NCBI GenBank assembly: GCA_021827985.1
Contig: JAKATL010000001.1
Location: 182,376 to 246,375 of the forward strand
DNA from: a bacterium
Lineage (GTDB): Bacteria > Chloroflexota > Dormibacteria > Aeolococcales > Bog-877
DNA length: 64,000 nucleotides
Direction: 5' to 3'
Below the pieces are notes generated by a model. That model did no database searches and had not been told where the DNA came from. It saw only the letters and a list, made by a program, of their open reading frames with translations. How positions within the stretch are numbered: position 1 is the first letter of the stretch; each line of letters starts with the position of its first letter. This document shows positions 60,393-64,000 of this stretch, one piece after another. Made by a program: the position numbers and the translations under genes.

Positions 60393-62285
60393 TCACATCC
60401 CGGCCGCGGCCGGCGCCTCCTCCTCGACCTGGCGGATGAGTTCGTCCATCTCCGAACGGTCCATTGACTCCACCTGGATGAGGTGGTCGGCCAGCGACTG
60501 CAGGGTGCCCCGACGCAGCGTCAGGACCTTCTTGGCGGTGAGGTAGGCGTTGTCCACCAGGGAGTGGACCTCCTGGTCGATCTCGCCCGCCACCTCCTCG
60601 GAGTAGTTGCGCTGCTCGCCGAGATCCCGCCCCAGGAAGACCAGCTCCTCCTTGGTGCCGAAGGCCAGCGGTCCAAGCTTCTCGCTCATCCCCCACTCGG
60701 TCACCATCCGCCGGGCCAGCTTGGTGGCCTTGCCGATGTCGTCGGAGGCCCCGGTGGTGATGTTGGCGTCGCCCAGGAGCAGCTCCTCGGCGACCCGGCC
60801 GCCCAGGATCCCGGCCAGCTGGTCGGTGAGCTCCGCCTTGCTGACCAGCACCTTGTCGTGCTCCGGCAGCTGCATGGTCCACCCCAGGGCCATGCCCCGG
60901 CTCACGATGCTGATCTTGTAAGGGGGGTCGCAGTGGGGAAGGCTGCGCATCACCAGGGCATGCCCCATCTCGTGATAGGCGATGACCAGCTTCTCCTCAT
61001 CCGAGATCCGCCGCGACTTGCGCTCGGGCCCGGCGATCACCCGGGCGATGGCCTCCTCGAGCTCCTGCATGGCGATCACCTTGTGGTTCTGCCGGGCCGC
61101 CAGGATGGCCGCCTCGTTGATCAGATTGGCAAGGTCGGCGCCGCTGAAGCCCACCGTCTGGCGGGCCAGAACGGTGAGGTCCACCGTGGTGTCCAAAGGC
61201 TTGTTGCGAGCGTGCACCTTGAGGATCGCCTCCCGGCCGCGGATGTCCGGGCGGTCCAGCGTCACGTGCCGGTCGAACCGGCCGGGCCGCAGGAGAGCCG
61301 GGTCGAGGACATCGGGGCGGTTGGTGGCCGCGATCACGATCACGTGGGTGTTGGTCTCGAACCCGTCCATCTCCACCAGCAGCTGGTTGAGGGTCTGTTC
61401 GCGCTCGTCGTGGCCACCGCCCAATCCGGCACCCCTCTGCCGCCCCACAGCGTCAATCTCGTCCACGAAGACGATGCAAGGGCTGTTCTTCTTGGCCTGG
61501 TCGAACAGATCCCGGACCCGGGATGCCCCCACTCCCACGAACATCTCGACAAACTCCGACCCCGAGATGCTGAAGAACGGCACGCCGGCCTCCCCGGCCA
61601 CCGCCTTGCTGAGGAGAGTCTTGCCGGCTCCCGGCGGCCCCACCATCAGCACTCCCTTGGGGATGCGCGCCCCCAGCGAGGTGAAGCGGTCGGGATACTT
61701 GAGGAACTCCACGATCTCCGTGAGCTCCTGCTTGGCCTCGTCCACCCCGGCGACATCCGCGAAGGTGACCTGGGGTTTGTCCCCCGCCACCATCCGGGCC
61801 CGGCTGCGGCCGAAGGAGAGCGCCTGATTGTTGCCCGACTGGCTCTGGCGCATGATGAACCAGATGAACAGAAGGACCACCAGGACGATCAGCACGTTGG
61901 GGAGGATTACCGAGAGCAACAAGCTGTTCCCGCTCGAGTTCTGGTAGCTGTAATTGGTGAATCCATAGCGTTCAAAGAGGGAGCCGGGGTCGGTGCCGTC
62001 GGTCACCGACTGGTACTCCTTGCCGGTGGTGGTCCACCACTGGACCTGGGCGCCGGAGTTCTGCACCTGGACCCGGTGACTCGGGCTGTTGCTGATTATG
62101 GGGGCCCCGGCAGGAACCGTCTTGCCCTCGGTCTGGAGCTGGTAGTCGGAGAGCGCCTTCTGGAGGGTCCCGGCCGGAGCCGAGGGGATGCTGGGACCGG
62201 GGGCCATGTGGAAGGCCAAAAGGGCTATCGCCAAGATGGCGGCGAAGATCACCACATAGGCGACGGCACGGCGCTGTGCGGGCAT
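60393..62285 (-). CDS. ftsH: ATP-dependent zinc metalloprotease FtsH
   Basis: A 630-residue membrane-anchored AAA+ protease for membrane and regulatory protein turnover. Two N-terminal transmembrane segments (about 8-28 and 122-147) flank an external domain. The AAA+ module has [18 protein letters not shown] and an SRH region with [17 protein letters not shown]. The protease has HEMGH (zinc) and a later Asp ligand region. TACAAT lies 7 bases before the ATG, so the transcript is probably leaderless. Confidence 0.95.
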   Translation of the reverse strand: MPAQRRAVAYVVIFAAILAIALLAFHMAPGPSIPSAPAGTLQKALSDYQLQTEGKTVPAGAPIISNSPSHRVQVQNSGAQVQWWTTTGKEYQSVTDGTDPGSLFERYGFTNYSYQNSSGNSLLLSVILPNVLIVLVVLLFIWFIMRQSQSGNNQALSFGRSRARMVAGDKPQVTFADVAGVDEAKQELTEIVEFLKYPDRFTSLGARIPKGVLMVGPPGAGKTLLSKAVAGEAGVPFFSISGSEFVEMFVGVGASRVRDLFDQAKKNSPCIVFVDEIDAVGRQRGAGLGGGHDEREQTLNQLLVEMDGFETNTHVIVIAATNRPDVLDPALLRPGRFDRHVTLDRPDIRGREAILKVHARNKPLDTTVDLTVLARQTVGFSGADLANLINEAAILAARQNHKVIAMQELEEAIARVIAGPERKSRRISDEEKLVIAYHEMGHALVMRSLPHCDPPYKISIVSRGMALGWTMQLPEHDKVLVSKAELTDQLAGILGGRVAEELLLGDANITTGASDDIGKATKLARRMVTEWGMSEKLGPLAFGTKEELVFLGRDLGEQRNYSEEVAGEIDQEVHSLVDNAYLTAKKVLTLRRGTLQSLADHLIQVESMDRSEMDELIRQVEEEAPAAAGM

Positions 62286-62292
62286 GGCCCAG

Positions 62293-62298
62293 ATTGTA
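62293..62298 (-). promoter_or_regulatory. -10 box for ftsH (leaderless)
   Basis: TACAAT on the minus strand, 7 bases from ATG 62285, with no Shine-Dalgarno-like motif between. The clearest case of a pattern also seen at the MFS, HD-GYP and lipoprotein genes. Confidence 0.42.
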
Positions 62299-62461
62299 TC
62301 CGCAACTCACCCTGGGGGCGCCCTGCTGGATCTCACCCGGGGCCAGCACCAACGAGGGACCGATCTAGGCAGTCGACTTCTGCTTACACGCCGCGCCCAC
62401 CTGGCGAGTGTCCCCAAGCGAGCCCCGCCAGCCGACGGCCGAGATGGGTCGCGGAGGCCGG

Positions 62462-62534
62462 TGGCGGTACCTGGATTCGAACCAGGGACACCTCGGTTAT
62501 GAGCCGAGCGCTCTAACCCCTGAGCTATACCGCC
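62462..62534 (-). tRNA. tRNA-Met(CAU), elongator type, or tRNA-Ile2
   Basis: A 73-nt cloverleaf: acceptor GGCGGTA/TACCGCC, D arm AGCTCAGGGGTTAGAGC, anticodon arm CTCGG-CTCATAA-CCGAG with CAT, T arm CCTGG-TTCGAAT-CCAGG. Not an initiator: 1-72 is a normal G-C pair. A CAU tRNA may also be Ile2 if C34 is lysidinylated; this cannot be told apart with confidence. CCA is not encoded. Confidence 0.9.
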
Positions 62535-62566
62535 GGGCGAGGGACAGTTCCAGCCGGGGGGAGCGT

Positions 62567-62637
62567 TGCGGCGCCAAGACTCGAACTTGGGACCTTCGGG
62601 TTATGAGCCCGACGAGCTGCCACTGCTCCACGCCGCG
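62567..62637 (-). tRNA. Initiator tRNA-fMet(CAU)
   Basis: A 71-nt cloverleaf with initiator marks: unpaired C1 and A72 (CGCGGCG against CGCCGCA) and three G-C pairs at the anticodon stem (GTCGGG-CTCATAA-CCCGA). Anticodon CAT. T arm CCAAG-TTCGAGT-CTTGG. CCA is not encoded. Confidence 0.92.
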
Positions 62638-62699
62638 GGCTGATTCTAACACGGACATCCGAGGAGGTCAAAGCCAACGCGCGTCCGCCCGGCGATGGA

Positions 62700-63860
62700 T
62701 CAGAAGCGGTGCGGATGCCAGCTGCTCCCTCCGTCCGCGGTGCTCCAGAGCAGGGCATCTGAGGCAACCCACCTTCCCACCGTGGGACTCTCGAAGCCCA
62801 GGAAGACTGGAACCACGCCGGCTGCTGAGGCCCCACTTCGAGCCAGGACCCGCCAGGTGCGGCCCCCGTTGAGAGTCCCGACCAGTTGGCGGCCCGCTTC
62901 GGCGGCGAACACCGCCGCCGGACTGACGATGGCCAGCTCTGTGTAGCTCCCGGCCGCGGTCGGGAGAGGAAGTAGGGCACCGAAATTGGTTCCGGCGTCG
63001 GTGGAGATGGTCACGAACTGGGTGCCGGACCCCGAGCGCGGGACGCAAAGTGCGGCGAGCACCCCTCCAGGTGCCGAGGTGAGCATGGTGGCAACCAGAC
63101 CGGGGCGAAGTTGGCCACAGGGGTCGGGCAGCTCAGTCCAGCTGGCTCCGGCGTCGCTGGACATAAAGAGCTGGGCAGGCTCGTTGGCCGCCCCCGCCTG
63201 CGGGCCGCCAAGAAACGCCGCGTAGAGGTACTCCGGACCCTGGTGGAGCAGCACCACCCGGTCATGGTTCACGTCCACCGGGGGAGTGAGGAGCGTCCGC
63301 CACTGGGAGCCGCCTATCGCAGCTTCGTCGATCGACCAGTCGCAGGGACCCGGGCAGCCGCCCTTGGAGAAGCTCGCCCGTATCGCCGTTCCTGACGAAA
63401 CCTTGATGGCGCTCACATCCCGGCCGGGCAGCGGGGACCAGGTCAGGCCGCCATTGGCCGTGGCGAGGGCCGGGCCTCCTTCGGCGCTGAAGGCGTAGCC
63501 CACGTCCGGGTTGGCGAACCGGATGGAGCTGACCTGGGTGGTCCCCGCCGGGCAACCCACGGGAGCCGCCTCGAGCAGGCAAGCATGCAGATCTGCCACC
63601 GTCACCCACTGAGTTCCACCGTCAGTGGTCTCGAGCACGGTGGAGCAGCGTTGTCCGTTGCACCCAGGCTCAACACCCAGAGCCCACCCCTGCACGTCAC
63701 TTATCCAGCTCAGGTCCACCGCCTGGAATCCACGTGGGGCGCTCCCGGTCGCGGGCATGGCCGGCGCCGCACGCAACGCCCCCCGGGAGTCCGCACCGGA
63801 CCCGCAACTGGAGATGACAAGGCCAGCTGCCAGCAGGGCCAGGAGGCGAGCACTCAGCAC
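62700..63860 (-). CDS. BNR-repeat lipoprotein (second copy type)
   Basis: A 386-residue exported lipoprotein from GTG 63860: signal ARLLALLAAGLVISSC ending in a lipobox, then BNR/Asp-box repeats such as ETTDGGTQWVTV, TANGGLTWSPL, SSDAGASWTELP, ISTDAGTNFGAL, LNGGRTWRVL and TADGGSSWHPH. Two Cys pairs are likely disulfides. Related in design to the lipoprotein in the tRNA-Thr element, and also next to a tRNA cluster. Earlier in-frame starts lack a signal. Function unknown. Confidence 0.8.
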   Translation of the reverse strand: MLSARLLALLAAGLVISSCGSGADSRGALRAAPAMPATGSAPRGFQAVDLSWISDVQGWALGVEPGCNGQRCSTVLETTDGGTQWVTVADLHACLLEAAPVGCPAGTTQVSSIRFANPDVGYAFSAEGGPALATANGGLTWSPLPGRDVSAIKVSSGTAIRASFSKGGCPGPCDWSIDEAAIGGSQWRTLLTPPVDVNHDRVVLLHQGPEYLYAAFLGGPQAGAANEPAQLFMSSDAGASWTELPDPCGQLRPGLVATMLTSAPGGVLAALCVPRSGSGTQFVTISTDAGTNFGALLPLPTAAGSYTELAIVSPAAVFAAEAGRQLVGTLNGGRTWRVLARSGASAAGVVPVFLGFESPTVGRWVASDALLWSTADGGSSWHPHRF

Positions 63861-63915
63861 TGAGGTTGGAACGGTAGCGCATCCCGGTAGGGCACGCCCG
63901 GAGAGGAGCCCGGGG

Positions 63916-63999
63916 TCAGGGGGAGCCCTGCACCGCCGTGGCAAACTCACTCACGACTTGGGCGGCCCGCTCCACCCCCGCCTGGGCCGGGCCCGGACC
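63916..63999 (-). CDS. C-terminal end of an unidentified protein (partial)
   Basis: The last 27 codons before a TGA at 63916-63918 read GPGPAQAGVERAAQVVSEFA then TAVQGSP, a helix-like end with good codon use. The gene begins beyond the window edge. Too short to name. Confidence 0.4.
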   Translation of the reverse strand, partial: GPGPAQAGVERAAQVVSEFATAVQGSP

Positions 64000-64000
64000 G

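Overview
The window is a very GC-rich, gene-dense stretch of bacterial chromosome. It carries Gram-positive-type markers: ClpC, a SigB/SigF-type sigma factor behind an RsbW-like partner, an Asp23/Gls24 protein, ScpA/ScpB, a bifunctional Rel, a YacL-type PIN/TRAM protein, and lipoproteins with lipoboxes. Together with leaderless-looking starts, a strong run of TTG and GTG starts and the housekeeping gene order, this suggests an uncultured soil-type lineage near Chloroflexota/Actinomycetota, for example Dormibacterota. That placement is inference; no rRNA gene is present.

Layout. (1) 1-3350: the end of a sulfur-handling locus, with a TusA-like carrier, an HdrC-like iron-sulfur subunit and a lipoate-protein ligase. 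A J-domain/beta-propeller protein is encoded antisense between the last two. The set fits an sHdr-type lipoate-dependent sulfur oxidation pathway whose other genes would lie upstream. (2) 3350-4530: a sparse region, then two tiny zinc proteins tail to tail. (3) 4530-19680: about 15 kb of minus-strand housekeeping genes with overlapping or abutting ends. In transcription order they are efp, asp23-like, nusB, xseA, xseB, a DUF212 membrane protein, nadK, recN, scpA, scpB, a RluB-type synthase, cmk, dinG, rsmI, tatD, rsmA, then an MFS transporter and a zinc ribbon. (4) 19.87-30.3 kb: a tandem HD-GYP protein (plus strand), then minus-strand prepilin peptidase, mltG, ruvX, a membrane-anchored gpJ-like protein, an FtsA/PilM-like actin homologue, alaS, and a sigma factor with a degenerate anti-sigma-like protein. 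(5) 30.5-37.7 kb: aspS, hisS, rel, a class C beta-lactamase-like hydrolase and a VOC protein. (6) 37.9-44.3 kb: accessory genes, with an ABC ATPase plus a broken permease, a MarR-controlled ABC-2 exporter, a DUF1801 protein, a two-TM miniprotein and a frameshifted photolyase.

(7) 44.4-50.2 kb: a mobile region. A 3.1 kb element is integrated in tRNA-Thr(TGU). It has a perfect 44-bp duplication, a decayed tyrosine integrase and one cargo gene, a large BNR-repeat lipoprotein. Next to it an intact ISAzo13-type IS sits inside the remnant end of an IS256-type element; a second copy of that end carries a transposase fragment. (8) 50.2-60 kb: the rlmB-cysS-ispF-ispD-yacL-clpC group, a ClpC N-domain paralogue with an apparent ACG start, and rpsA. 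(9) 60.1-64 kb: a 65-aa protein, ftsH, tRNA-Met(CAU), initiator tRNA-fMet, a second BNR-repeat lipoprotein, and the tail of a further gene.

Most of the window is core machinery for translation, rRNA modification, DNA repair and proteostasis. The points that deserve attention are the sulfur/J-domain locus, the actin-like/gpJ-like envelope cluster, the ACG-start ClpN protein, the EF-P with Arg32, the RsbW-like protein without its ATP-binding motifs, and the tRNA-Thr element.
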